Source of the DNA: Eopsaltria australis
Lineage: Eukaryota > Chordata > Aves > Passeriformes > Petroicidae
Assembly (NCBI GenBank): GCA_034509425.1
Contig: JAVTVJ010000469.1
Location: forward strand, 496,001-560,000
Direction: 5' to 3'
DNA length: 64,000 bases
Shown here: one piece after another, positions 1 to 37,981 of the stretch
Numbering within the stretch: position 1 is the first letter of the stretch
How the letters are laid out: each line of letters begins with the position of its first letter
Translations under genes and position numbers: made by a program
Notes under the pieces: model-generated
What the model was told of the DNA's origin: nothing
The model's database searches: none
Seen by the model: the letters and a program-made list of their open reading frames with translations, nothing else

Positions 1-1975
1 GTGGAAGGATGTTACAGGGAATCAGAACGGGACCCACATGTTTGAGAAGATTGCTAATTCTCTCTTGTTCTTCCTTTTTCCACATCTCACTTCCTCCATT
101 TCTGTTGTACTTTGCCTAGATTTTTTGTGTATATGGAAGTGTTCAGTTGCTCAGCCAGTGTATCAGAGCCACGCTTTCATTCTGAGGGGGTTTATCCTCC
201 ATTCCATTGAGGGTTTTTCACTAATATGAATCCAGCTGAAATAGCACTGCTGACATACTTATTCTTCATCATTGTTCTTCTATATGAAAATCCTTACATA
301 TAAAAGCCCAGGAAACAGTTTGCCCACATCAGTTACTGAAGAACAAAGTGGGTAAATGTGGAAATGGCTTCAGCATTGATTATCTCAGACTTTTCTGATG
401 AAAAATAGGATTATATTTACTTTTGTTGAAGTAAAAATGAAAGTAAAATATAAGTTTGCATGTGCATACAAATGTTTTAACCAGCCTGAATACACATACT
501 CCATATAAAAATCAGATTTTCTATCTGCAGTAAATTAAGAAGTTCTGCTCAGCTCTGTACAAAGAGAGAAGTCATCAAAGCAAGTTGTCATAGTTTCACA
601 TGTCAGAATATTCTCATGTATTTTATTGTTAGCTTACATTTGTTTTTATGATCATAGGGATAAATGCCTTACAAGATGATGGGCACAATGATGTCTTGGG
701 TGAAACAAGATGTTGCTGAAAGCCCTTTATATGCCTTATTCTAATTGTGTTTATACCCCAGCAAATATGGAGCTAAACTATAGATCCAGATTTAGGAGAC
801 AGTTTTACAAATCTGGAGAGCCTATATTTATCATGTTAACTGTATTTAATAAAAGGCCCTCAAAAATAAAAGCATTAACTTGAATCTGTCAATTCAGAAG
901 AATAACTGTGTGTCAAGTTTTGAATGAGATGTTGGCTGGTGTAAAGCTATGGAAAACATGTTAAGTGTGCTTTGAGAAAACCATTTGTCTCATCCATTAG
1001 GTAAAAATTGTATGCAAAGATGAATTTTCTGGCTATTTCAGAAATTTGGGTAAATGCAATCAAAAGGAGATTAAAGTGTGAAGATGAAGGAAATGCCAGT
1101 TCCTATCAAAGCATGAAATACTTAAAATACCCAGCTTACAGGCAAAGATGGTGTTCTTACAGCAATTGCCTGTGACTTCCTTTTCTCCCCTATCACTGTT
1201 TAGAGTATCTCTGCAGTTCTTCTAGCTGGATTTCATATATAACTACTGAACAAGGTTTCAGAGTTGGTTCCATTCTGCTCCAGTTGCTTCTCAGCACTGC
1301 AGTTGTTTGTCAGTATGTGCTGCTGACCTTTCACCTGCCCACATTACTGCTGGGCATCTGGAGTGCATCAGCTACCTCTTGCAGACCTTCTACAGCCTCT
1401 AGTTCCTTCCTGTCTCCCTGAGAATGGTCAAAATTACACCTAAATCTTTCTGTGCAACCTCTGCCTTCCCAGGTACCTAATGATCCTGTAGTGTCTATAT
1501 AGCTGTGTGAGAAGCCAGCACCAGCTTCATGACAAAGTAGGTCTGTTTAGACCAGCCACCATCCCTTCCAGGGAATGACCAGTTTTAAGGAAAGAGGCAA
1601 GAAAAATAGCAAGCATGCATATGGTTTTTAGTTGCCTTTAGCAAATACTCTTCAGATACTCAAGGGAGCCCAGAGTAGAACATCTCTGGCAGTGTGCTCT
1701 TCCCAGGCACCTGTAGGACTGCTGGGCATTCAGCAGCAGGGTCCTGGCCAAAGGCTGGAGCTTCAGCTTCCTGCTTCCTGCCTTACCAGCTTTTTCTGCT
1801 GGTCTTAGAAACCTGAGAGAAAACATGCTAAGGAAAAGTGCCAGACCTTGAAAGGTGACAGAAGGACTAAAGTTGAATCCTTTGTGAATGTGAAGCTTGA
1901 TGAGTCTTGGTCATGTGTGCTGGGAGCTCAGACACCCAAGTGCCGTGGGCTGTTCCCCAGCAGCACGGGCAGGAC
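1..1975. other. Upstream intergenic DNA
   Basis: AT-rich, non-coding sequence 5' of KDM1A. I see no open frame of convincing length, no splice-bounded exon and no RNA gene. Short ORFs here look like chance. The stretch ends where a CR1 fragment begins. Confidence 0.6.
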
Positions 1976-2493
1976 AAGGGAGGGGTTCTGCCCCTCTGCT
2001 CTGCTAGGTTGAGACCCATCTGCAGAGCTGCCTCCAACCCTGGCATCCCCAATACAAACAAGACATGGGTCTGTTGGAATGAGTCCAGAGGAGGCCACAG
2101 AGATGTTCCAAGTGTTGAAGCCCCTCTGCTCCGGAGCAAGGCTGGGAGTTCACCTGGAGGCTCCAGGGAGACCTCAGAGCCCCTTCCACGGCCTAAAGGG
2201 GCTGCAAGAGAGCTGAGAGGGCCTTTGGACAAGAGCCTAGAGTGATAGGACGGGGAGGGATGGCTTTAAGCTGAAGGCAGGTAGATTTAGATCAGATATT
2301 ATGAAGAAATTCTTTACTGAGGGACAACTGGCACGGGGTGCCCAGAGAAGCTGTGGCTGCTCATCCCTGAAAGTGTCCAAGGCCAGGCTGGACAGGGTTT
2401 GGAGCAGCCTGAGACAATGTAAGGTGTCCTTACCCACTGTTTAAGATGAGCTTTAAGGCCCCTTCCAACCCAAACCATTCTGTGATGAAATAG
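1976..2493 (+). repeat. CR1 LINE 3' fragment upstream of KDM1A
   Basis: The stretch carries the hallmark order of an avian CR1 3' end: a 'ttctgcccctctgctctgct' segment, a 'gagtccagaggaggccac' segment, a 'gggcctttggacaag' segment, 'gaagaaattctttactg', the 'cagagaagctgtggctgc' block, and the terminal 'ccttccaacccaaaccatt' followed by 'ctgtgatg'. It is 5'-truncated and diverged, so an old insertion. The left edge is approximate. Short ORFs on both strands inside it are remnants or chance, not genes. Family assignment is from memory of CR1 consensus sequences. Confidence 0.85.
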
Positions 2494-2810
2494 GCAGAAA
2501 CGTCTCCCTTTCAAAGCGTTTCAAGGGCCTCCATTTATTCACACAGGACTGTTAGGGCCACAGGGCTCCTTGCTGCTCTCGGTCGCCAGCAGACCCTGCT
2601 GCTGTGTGCGTGGCTCAGGTGCGCAGGTCGGGGAGCGGTGGGCTGGCTGTGTGTGCGGGCTCGGTCTGTGACGGCCGGGAGCGATGTGCGCGGCCCGTGC
2701 CCGCCCAGGGCCCGCTGAAGGCGAGCGGGGCCCGCGGGGTCCGGGTGGGCGACAGGCCCGGAGCGGGGGCGGCTCCGCGGGCCGGGAGCGGGTGCAGGGA
2801 CGCCCCGCGA

Positions 2811-2826
2811 GCTGCAGGGGGCGCTG
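2811..2826 (+). promoter_or_regulatory. CTCF-like motif, + orientation
   Basis: Contains the core CAGGGGGCGCT at 2815-2825, matching the best-known core of the CTCF consensus, although the 5' flank (GCTG) is less ideal than CCAC/CCAG. It faces the - strand copy at 2852-2868. Occupancy is inference. Confidence 0.5.
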
Positions 2827-2851
2827 CGGCGCAGGCCCCGCCGGCGGAGGT

Positions 2852-2868
2852 GCAGCGCCCCCTGCTGC
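2852..2868 (-). promoter_or_regulatory. CTCF-like motif, - orientation
   Basis: On the - strand this reads GCAGCAGGGGGCGCTGC, with core CAGGGGGCGCT (2854-2864 on +) and a good upstream GCAG. It is the stronger of the two matches. Cores are about 28 bp apart and point toward each other. Confidence 0.6.
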
Positions 2869-2931
2869 CTGCGGGGCCGCCCGGCAGAGCCGGCACGAGC
2901 GCCCCGGTGCGCGCGCGCCGCGGCCCGGACG

Positions 2932-2937
2932 TGACGT
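2932..2937 (+). promoter_or_regulatory. CRE-like TGACGT element
   Basis: TGACGT lies within GACGTGACGTGTG about 50 bp upstream of the KDM1A start codon. It resembles a CREB/ATF half-site overlapping ACGTG E-box-like sequence. It is a single short motif in a CpG-rich region, so only suggestive. Confidence 0.35.
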
Positions 2938-2984
2938 GTGTCTGGGGCCGCAGCCCCGGGCGGCTCCTTTGTGCGGCCGCGGCG

Positions 2985-30319
<27,335 letters not shown>

Positions 30320-30955
30320 GGAAGGCGTCAGAAGAGGAGCGTGAAACCCACAGTGCTGCTGTTGCGAACCCTGGGATGGAGATGCTCGAGTAGTTTGTAG
30401 CAGTGTCTGCTGAGAGGACTCTGAGTACAAGCCTTGTCTGAGAATGGCCTTACAGGAGCTTGCTGGACCTTTGGCTTGGCAGCTTTTTACAAAATCTTAG
30501 AGCTGTTTGAAGGGTCAGTTTACACAGAATCCTTTACTGCAAAGCTGGTCAGGGACTTTGACTCTGCAGATACTTCCTGAAAGTCAAAATAGCTGGAGGG
30601 TTTTTTAGGGTGTTTTGGGGTTTTTTTCTACCTACATGTGTATTTACAATTTGGTAATTGCACAAGGGCCTCTAGAAGCTGGTTGCTACAAATAGTAGCT
30701 TAGTGTAGAATGTATGTAAATTTCTTTATGGGTTTTTTTTTTATGGCTTTGTTTTGAAGAGTAATATTTTTGACCAATTCTTTTCCTGTCTGGCATTCAA
30801 GAATTTGGGGCAACTGTTTGTGTACCAGTAACAGCAAATCACACCTCTCCAAAATGGTCCATTGGTTGCTACACCATTTGCATCCTGCTGTAGAGTAACC
30901 TGGGATCACTGAGTATGCTAAGCATACTGTTTTATTAAATACTTCCAACAAAAGA
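30320..30955 (+). other. KDM1A: KDM1A 3'UTR
   Basis: About 0.6 kb of AT-rich sequence with T-runs follows the stop codon and ends with the ATTAAA signal at 30934-30939. The cleavage point is estimated about 15 bases later. Confidence 0.75.
30934..30939 (+). terminator. KDM1A: KDM1A poly(A) signal ATTAAA
   Basis: ATTAAA within TGTTTTATTAAATACTTCC is the first credible signal after the stop codon and the last before the intergenic gap. Confidence 0.65.
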
Positions 30956-33479
30956 AAAGGTACTGAACTGTGTTCCAATGTCCTGAGGTGAACTCTGTGT
31001 GCAGTGCCTGGTGCTGCACTGCTGACCACTTGTTGCAGTACATGAAAGCACTGAATTCCTCCTGGTGTGTTAAACATCCCAAAGGACACAGAAACGACCA
31101 TCCAGGGCATGTAACTGGAAACTTAACAGGGACCAGGAGAATAGGTAATGCTGGTTGGGATGAGAGGAACGATAGGACATCCCCAGCCTGGAAATCCCTG
31201 CTTTGGAGCTGCTGTCAGATGTAGGGACATCAGTAAAATGCCTTTGTTAATGGTTGTATCTTTCTGCCTGGAAAGCTCTGGCACGGGGCTGACTCCTGGT
31301 GCAGTTTGGCTGTGACCCTCTGCCCTAACCTGCAGCAGAACAGCTCTTTGTCCACCTGGTATCTGTGACACTGGGCTCTTGGCAAACATCCACTGCTCCT
31401 AAACCCCTCACATGGCATAGGCCTTCCCTGGCAGACACCTGTATTCTCCATTATATCCACCTGTTTTGGCATTAGCGTGTAATTTGTCTGTGCCCTCTCT
31501 ATGGCCTGACTTTGAGAAAGCATCCATGTCCTACACGTGGTGGGAATACATTCCAAGAAACCAGCAAAGGTGTTAGGAAGCTTCAGCACAAGTAGGATGG
31601 TGGTTGGAATCAATATTTGGACTGGGACTCATTTGGATTTATTATTTGTCTCAATTTTGTAAGCCTGTGCTACAAGAACTTGAAAGCAATTGTGTATGTT
31701 CATGTGTGCAACTGCTGAAAGCAAGGAAGTGAGTCTGGGTTTCAGATCCTTGGAATGAAAAGCATGTTACTGAAGATAACAAGGATAAGAACACCAGGAA
31801 GCTGACAGAAGGAAGGTTGCTGGGAACATGGGTGGCTGGATGCAGGCAGGCAGTGTGCCCTGTGCCAGTGAGAAGCAATGCTGCACTCTGAAAGCAGCCA
31901 GAGGTCAGCGGGACTGGCTCCAGAGCTGCTGTGTGTTCCTGCCTCTTCAGAGCTGTGAGCATTGGGCTTGTTGGGGTTGGGGTGGTGGTGATGGTGCTGA
32001 TCGGCTGCTCACAAGGTCAGGAATCAGGTGAAGGGGAGCTGTCGGGTGCCTCTGCAGCTCTGCATGTGATCCTGGAGGTAAATGTGCAACACTGCTTGAC
32101 CTGTGAGCAGCTCATCGGGAACTCAGGGCAGGAGGCACTGAGGACCTGGGCGTGGGGCAGCTCACAGGGTCTGCTCAACATCTCACCAATAGATGATTTA
32201 CAGCAGCAGCCTTCTCACAGGTGCCACTGAGGCAAAGAGGTTTGCAGCTGGAGCAGTCAGAGTACACCTGTTTGTAGGCAAAAGAACCATGTAAACCCAC
32301 TGAAACAAGCACATGTGGCTGCTCCAAAAAAAGATCATAGTAGAAGAAAGGTTTTGGAAAAAGTGATGTTTTCTGGCTATTGAGCAGCACTGCCATGGTG
32401 GGTGGCCACTGGTCCATGACACATTCTAGCAGTGGTGGGCCTGGCCTTGAACCACAAGGCAAAGAACCCTTCTCTGGTGTGTGCTGGAGCTGTAGGCATG
32501 GAACTGACCTAGAGCAGACGTGGCAGCTTTGGAGAATAACACCACTGGCACATTTACAGATCTCTGCTGCTCTTAGTGGGCCAGACACAGCAGTGGTTTT
32601 ATAGCTGCAGGTAAACAACTACCTCTTTAATGATGTTCAGTAGCTGCCTGTGTGAACTGGGACAGAAAAGGCTCGGCCAAGCCAAATTCAGTTTTCTTAG
32701 ACAAGTATTTAACAGATGGTATCTCTGTAGGACTTAACCTTGCATTAATGGGCTCTACCCAGGGAGCAGCAGCTGAAGAGACAGCTGTGGATGACTCCTA
32801 AACTGTCCATCCATCATAATAACCCATTTTATAAAGCTTCTGAAAACATGTTGTTTTGCAAGCAGAATAAACCAGATACAAGGAAAATATTTTTTTCTAT
32901 GAAGCGTGATGCACCCCTTGCAAATCAGTGTATTTCAAGTTACAGTCACATGGGCTCATCCTGTATGTGACAGCTGCCAATTCTGCTTGTACCTGTGCTA
33001 ACTCTACCTGCACATTGCAAACAGCTGGAAACCATGAAGGAGACTGTCACTTGTACTGCCTCTGTATCCTCCAGCACTGTCCAGGAGTTGACCAATGGAT
33101 CCTGGTTCCATTACAATCAATCCTGGCAGAGTGAAAGAACTCTGACCAAGCAGTGCCTCATTTCACTCTGCAGTAATGCCCTTCCGCCCCCTATTTTCAG
33201 CAATGCCATGTCCAGTTCAGTGAGCCTCAGTGGAGAGTGGCTGTGTACAGCTTGATGTGCTGTGTATGCACCACCCCTGCCTGAAATGCAGGCTGGAATG
33301 GGTGTGTGAGATCTGCACCAACCAAGGCACAAAACAAAGTGCAAGGAGCTCAGCTGCAGCACTGAACCACCCTCCAGCATGCGCACACAGACACAGACAG
33401 ACGCATTCTGCTGCCTCAGTGCTTCTCCCAGAGGCAGCAGCACCCCCAAGCAGTGGGCACTGCTGTAAACACCACATCA
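30956..33479. other. Gap between the convergent KDM1A and LUZP1 3' ends
   Basis: About 2.5 kb with no supported gene. Short ORFs exist on both strands but none is bounded by splice sites or recognisable. If LUZP1 uses a more distal poly(A) site this could be extra LUZP1 3'UTR. Confidence 0.5.
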
Positions 33480-33503
33480 CGCCCATGTAAAAAGAGAAGA
33501 GTG

Positions 33504-33509
33504 TTTATT
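33504..33509 (-). terminator. LUZP1: Distal LUZP1 poly(A) signal AATAAA
   Basis: On the - strand this reads CCAATAAACACTCTT, in a context typical of real poly(A) sites. It would end the transcript near 33480-33490. Confidence 0.5.
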
Positions 33510-36424
33510 GGTTATATACTGTAGCACTGACAGTGTTTGAGTCAGGAGAGACATGCAGATAAGTGTGTGTTTACATTTGGCATGCAGACTAAGAGCACTG
33601 TGTCACTGGAAGGAGGTGAGCACCATCTGTATCCACTGCATGGGCAGCCTGGGGAGGAAAGCACTGGCTTTCCTCTACTCAGCATGCTGAGACAGGGCAA
33701 GTTCTAAGAGGGTGGAACACTGCTCATAGCTCTATTGGACACAAAAGTTTATTTTAGGGAAAAAGGCAATACTGCAACCCTGGAAAATCCGCTTAACTTG
33801 GATGAACCTGTGATTATGAAAAGATTTCTTGCATTATTTGTCTTCTAACTAAGCTGCCCCACCCAAATATATGTTCACAAATACAAAAAAATATATTTAT
33901 TCTCTTAAAAATACATTCCATGCAGCCTGGAGTGCTGCTTCCCCAGAGCAGGAGCCGGCACTGCACGTGGGGCAGCCCAGGAAGACGATCCTTGGGGCCC
34001 TGGGTTCTGACCAGGAGGCATCTGCAGACAATGGCTTCGTGTTACACAGCACAGCCCGCTGGAGGCTGGCCTGGAGCAGTGCCCTGATTGCTTCAACGGT
34101 GTGCAAGGGTGGCAAAGATGAGGTCTGCTATGTTAGAGATGACACCACTGGGACTATTGCTTCAAGCTGTAGCTGGGAAATTGCTTGTGTCGAGTGTCTC
34201 CTGAAGGAAGCACCAAGGCACATCCTCTGCCCTGTGCTTCCTGCCCTGTTCCCTTGCTGGGGTCCTGTCCCCGGGGAGCCGTGGGGCTGCACTGCACTGC
34301 ACCCATGGCCAGGCTGTCACCCCAGACCCTCCGAGGAGCAGGACAGGCAGCTCTGCGGGCTGCAGAGGTGCTTCCAGACATGAAGGAAGCCATTCCATGA
34401 AGCAGTGAGCCTGCTGGGCCCTCAGACTGGAGTCAGCCCTTGTGGGGAAAGCACTGGCTCTCCAAAAGGGACCAGCAGCTGAGGTTCCTTGGGAGCAGCA
34501 AGCACTGACACACTTCCTCTGTACAGCAAATACATTTACAACTTTGGAATTACCCGAGGGCTCAATGCATGGCCTTGTGCATCATCAAGCCTGCTGAAAA
34601 GCCTGTTATATTTATATGCTAAAATTACAAATACTTCTTCAGTGATGGCAATATTTACACATATACTCTATTTTACAGCTGTTCAAAAAAAGTGTGCAAT
34701 TCGAGTAAACACATTGTGTTTCCTGAAGTCATTGCTGTAAGATTAATAATACAATCAGCTCCTATTGCACTCATTGACTAGAGGGCATGGCCTCTTTCCA
34801 TACTAAGTAGGGTTTTCTTTCTCAGATTTAATCTCAGCTGTGGTAAAAACAACCAGTGTGCAGTTACCAAGTGACATCTGTGTCCAGTATTTACAAGCAG
34901 TGAAACTGAGTCCAGAGCAGGAGTTCAAGGTATGTGCTGTAAAATATTGAACAAATAACTGAGGCAGCTGAAGAAAGGAGAGACATCATTTGTGAGAAGC
35001 ACCTGAAGATAGTGCCAGCAGCGCTGTGTTGCTGGGGCAATAGCTGGGGCTAAGCCAGCTGAGCAGCAGGGTAAAGCCCTCTAGTTGCTCGGGCAAAGCC
35101 TGGTCCTGGCTGACAGGAGAAAACCCAACAGCTGTTGCTGGTGGTGGTTGTTCCCTTGCCCTTCAGACGTGGGCCTGTGTTCTTGCAGTGAGCAGTGGGG
35201 TTGAAAAGCTGATGGGTAAGCCAGTGTTCCGTGGGTGGGTACAGGGAAGCCTGCGTTCACCCCGCACGTTGAATCTCAGGGATGTAGAGATTTCCTCGCC
35301 AGGACTGAAACCACTTCCCTTGGAAGGCTCTTTGGGAGCGCCATGCTAAGCCACATCCATGCCAACAAGGTGAGGAGAAAGCTGGAGGATGTGTAGGACG
35401 TCCTGTGGTGTGTGGACCTGTGTCCCGCAGCAGGATGGGGAAAGCTGTGCAGTCACTGCCCAGAGTGATCCTTGTTCTTCTCGGTGTCTACGTGCTGTCC
35501 AGCAGTTTGTACAAGCTGCAGGTCCCGGGCAGCAGTGACCTGGGCAGGGGCAGCCCCACACCATGCTGGGGCTCTGGAGGTGGAACAGCAATGCCCAGCA
35601 GTTCTCCCACAGCGACTGGTGCAGGTTGCACAGCTGGAGAGCTGCTCAGCAGCAGGTCTGAGGATGTGCAGAGAGGGAATCCCTGTGACAACTGAACAGG
35701 CAGGTACATGCCAAGGTGCCTCCCAGCTGCTCCCAGGGTAAGCAAGCAGCTGCTGAGTGAGGCATTTGGGCTGCTGAGGCAGCAGATTTAGTTTGGAGGG
35801 ACACATGAAAAGAAAGGGGCAGAGCTGAGCTGGGCACTGCTGGGCAGGCTCTGGTGCCAGGGCTGCCCTGGGAAGGGAGCAGGGCACACAGAGGGAAGGG
35901 GAGCTGCTGCTGCTCAGGCAGTCCAGCTGATTCTGGGTGGTGGACTCGACAAACAGCAAGTGCTGAGCAGAGCGGGAGGCTCAGGAAGGATACAGCCATT
36001 GCACAGGAGTGGTGCATCCACTGTGGTTTCAGATTGCACAATCCATAAGGATTTCCAATCCTTCCTGATAAACATGGGGAAGGGGGAGGCAGTTCAGAAG
36101 TATGACTTTAGCTTCAGAATTTCACTTCCTTTTGCTTCGAGTTTAAATTTTCCCATTATCACATTCTACTAGCACTACCATGTCAATGGTAAGAGAGAGC
36201 AATTGATACAATTTATTTTAATATAGTTTAAAGATTATTAGAGCTGCCACTCAGTACTAATTTAAAATATTTTTTTTTGCCTTGTTACGCAAGTTGACAC
36301 TTATGTCATGACATGTAAAAGAATAAAATGAAGGGTTAAAAATATACACTTGGGAAAACATCTTTAAAATTGCAAAAAGAAACACTTTTTTTAAAAAATA
36401 GTTTTTCCCTTCCTCCAAACAATC

Positions 36425-36430
36425 TTTATT
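36425..36430 (-). terminator. LUZP1: Proximal LUZP1 poly(A) signal AATAAA
   Basis: The - strand reads TTAATAAAGATTGTTTGG. Another TTTATT (- strand AATAAA) lies at 36212-36217. Either could give a shorter 3'UTR of about 1.6 kb. Confidence 0.4.
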
Positions 36431-37981
36431 AAAAAAAAATCATGTCACTAAAACACATCCCTTTTATATAAATGTTTTCATAGATATTTTGCAACCAGCT
36501 CTATTTTTTTAAATTCATTTTCTTCTCATGATCGAGGTCTGTATTTCCCAGGCCAGGGAGGAGCTGCAGCACAGGCAAGGTGGTACCAGGGAGGTGCAGT
36601 ACAGGCAAGCAGTTGGCTGTGGTACCTGCTCATCTGGAGGTGGGATATGGGAACAAATACGGGGTGCAGCTCAACCATGGGAGCTATTGGGGTGCAGCTC
36701 TTCCCACAGCACCTCTGAAACAGATCAAGGACATTTTCTGTCTGGAGCATTGTCCTTGTCCCACTGCAGAGAGGGACAGGCAGCAGGAAGCACTGTGGGT
36801 GTCAGTGGTGTTTGTGTAGGGCCAGCCCAGCAGCTGGGGATGGGATGAAAAGGAAGGGCTGTCCAAGCCCTGTCTGTCAGAGCCAGGTGCCATCACCTTG
36901 CTCAGGACAGACGCTGCTCCAGCACCTGGAGCTGTGGGGACAATGCCTGACAATGACAGCAGCTGCACTGGTGGCCTGCTGGCACTGATGGGGACACACC
37001 TCAGTGTTTGAAGCAGTGTCTGGCCATACCTGGGTCCCAGGCATGGCAGACAGGGGTTGAGGCACAGACCAAAGCTCCTGTAGATCAGCTTAGGGTCCAA
37101 TCCAGCTGTCTCCACCCTGTTTTGGGAAGGAACAAGGACATTCTGCTTGTCTATGAGGAAAAGCACTTTTTTTTTTTCTCTTAGGGCTCAGCTGCCTTGC
37201 ACAAGCCAGAGTTGTTGCCTGCAGAGTGTGACACACATAAAGCTTCGGATAAACGGCACCCTGGTCCCAGGCAGGAGGAGGTGTTGCTGCTGTGGTGGTT
37301 TGGCTCAGTGGATGACGACTTGTTGCAGAATCTCAACTGGTTATGAGTAGATCATGCAAAGCTTGTTGCAGAGACTGACAGTGATAGGGAACCAACTCCT
37401 AAATGACAGTTTCTGCTGTCCTTCCCTCTCAATTTGTAAAGTCTCCTCTTGCCTAGAGAGAAAGGGTGCTGGAAACACAGGTACTGAGGTGACCACTGCC
37501 CCAGCCAACAAGGTTGTATTAGGAGAATGCAAACTCTCCATATGAACTGAAAGCTTTCAATTGTGGTGGACAGCTGTCATGGGCTGGTGGATGTAATCAC
37601 AGGGACACTGCTGGGATCTTGTGTGAACACAAGTGAATAAAAATAAATTCTCTCTTGTGCAAGGAGTACCATTGTTCAGAGAGGCTAGGTAGTCAGAGTT
37701 TCCATATGGAGACATACCTATCATCCTACAGGGAAGATTAAGATTGCAGGTACAGAGATGAGAAGTGGGAGTCCCCTGAGCAAAGTCTCTGCAGCTGCCT
37801 CTTCAGCAATGAAGAAAAATAATTCACTGGTAAAGCTCCTGTACCTTTCAAATTGCATTACAAAACTGGTTTCAGGCTAGTTGAAGCCTCTGGAGAGGTT
37901 ACAAACAGGTGGGATGCCTGTGAGCTTGGTACTGTCCTGCCTCTTGCTTCACCATGGTCACTGAGAAGAAGGGAATGCAGC

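Larger units (their letters stand above)
33480..37981 (-). other. LUZP1: Probable long LUZP1 3'UTR
   Basis: Inferred from position: it lies between the predicted last LUZP1 coding exon and a clear - strand AATAAA at 33504-33509. It alternates between GC-richer blocks (35.0-35.9, 36.5-37.1 kb) and AT-rich blocks with ARE-like ATTTA sequence. A second signal (36425-36430) could make a shorter mRNA. I recall human LUZP1 also has a long 3'UTR. ORFs inside, such as 33871-34383 on +, are not supported. Confidence 0.5.

Noticed and set aside
33871..34383. 170-codon + strand ORF
   Set aside because: It lies antisense in the presumed LUZP1 3'UTR and overlaps several other open frames on both strands. 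No motif was seen.
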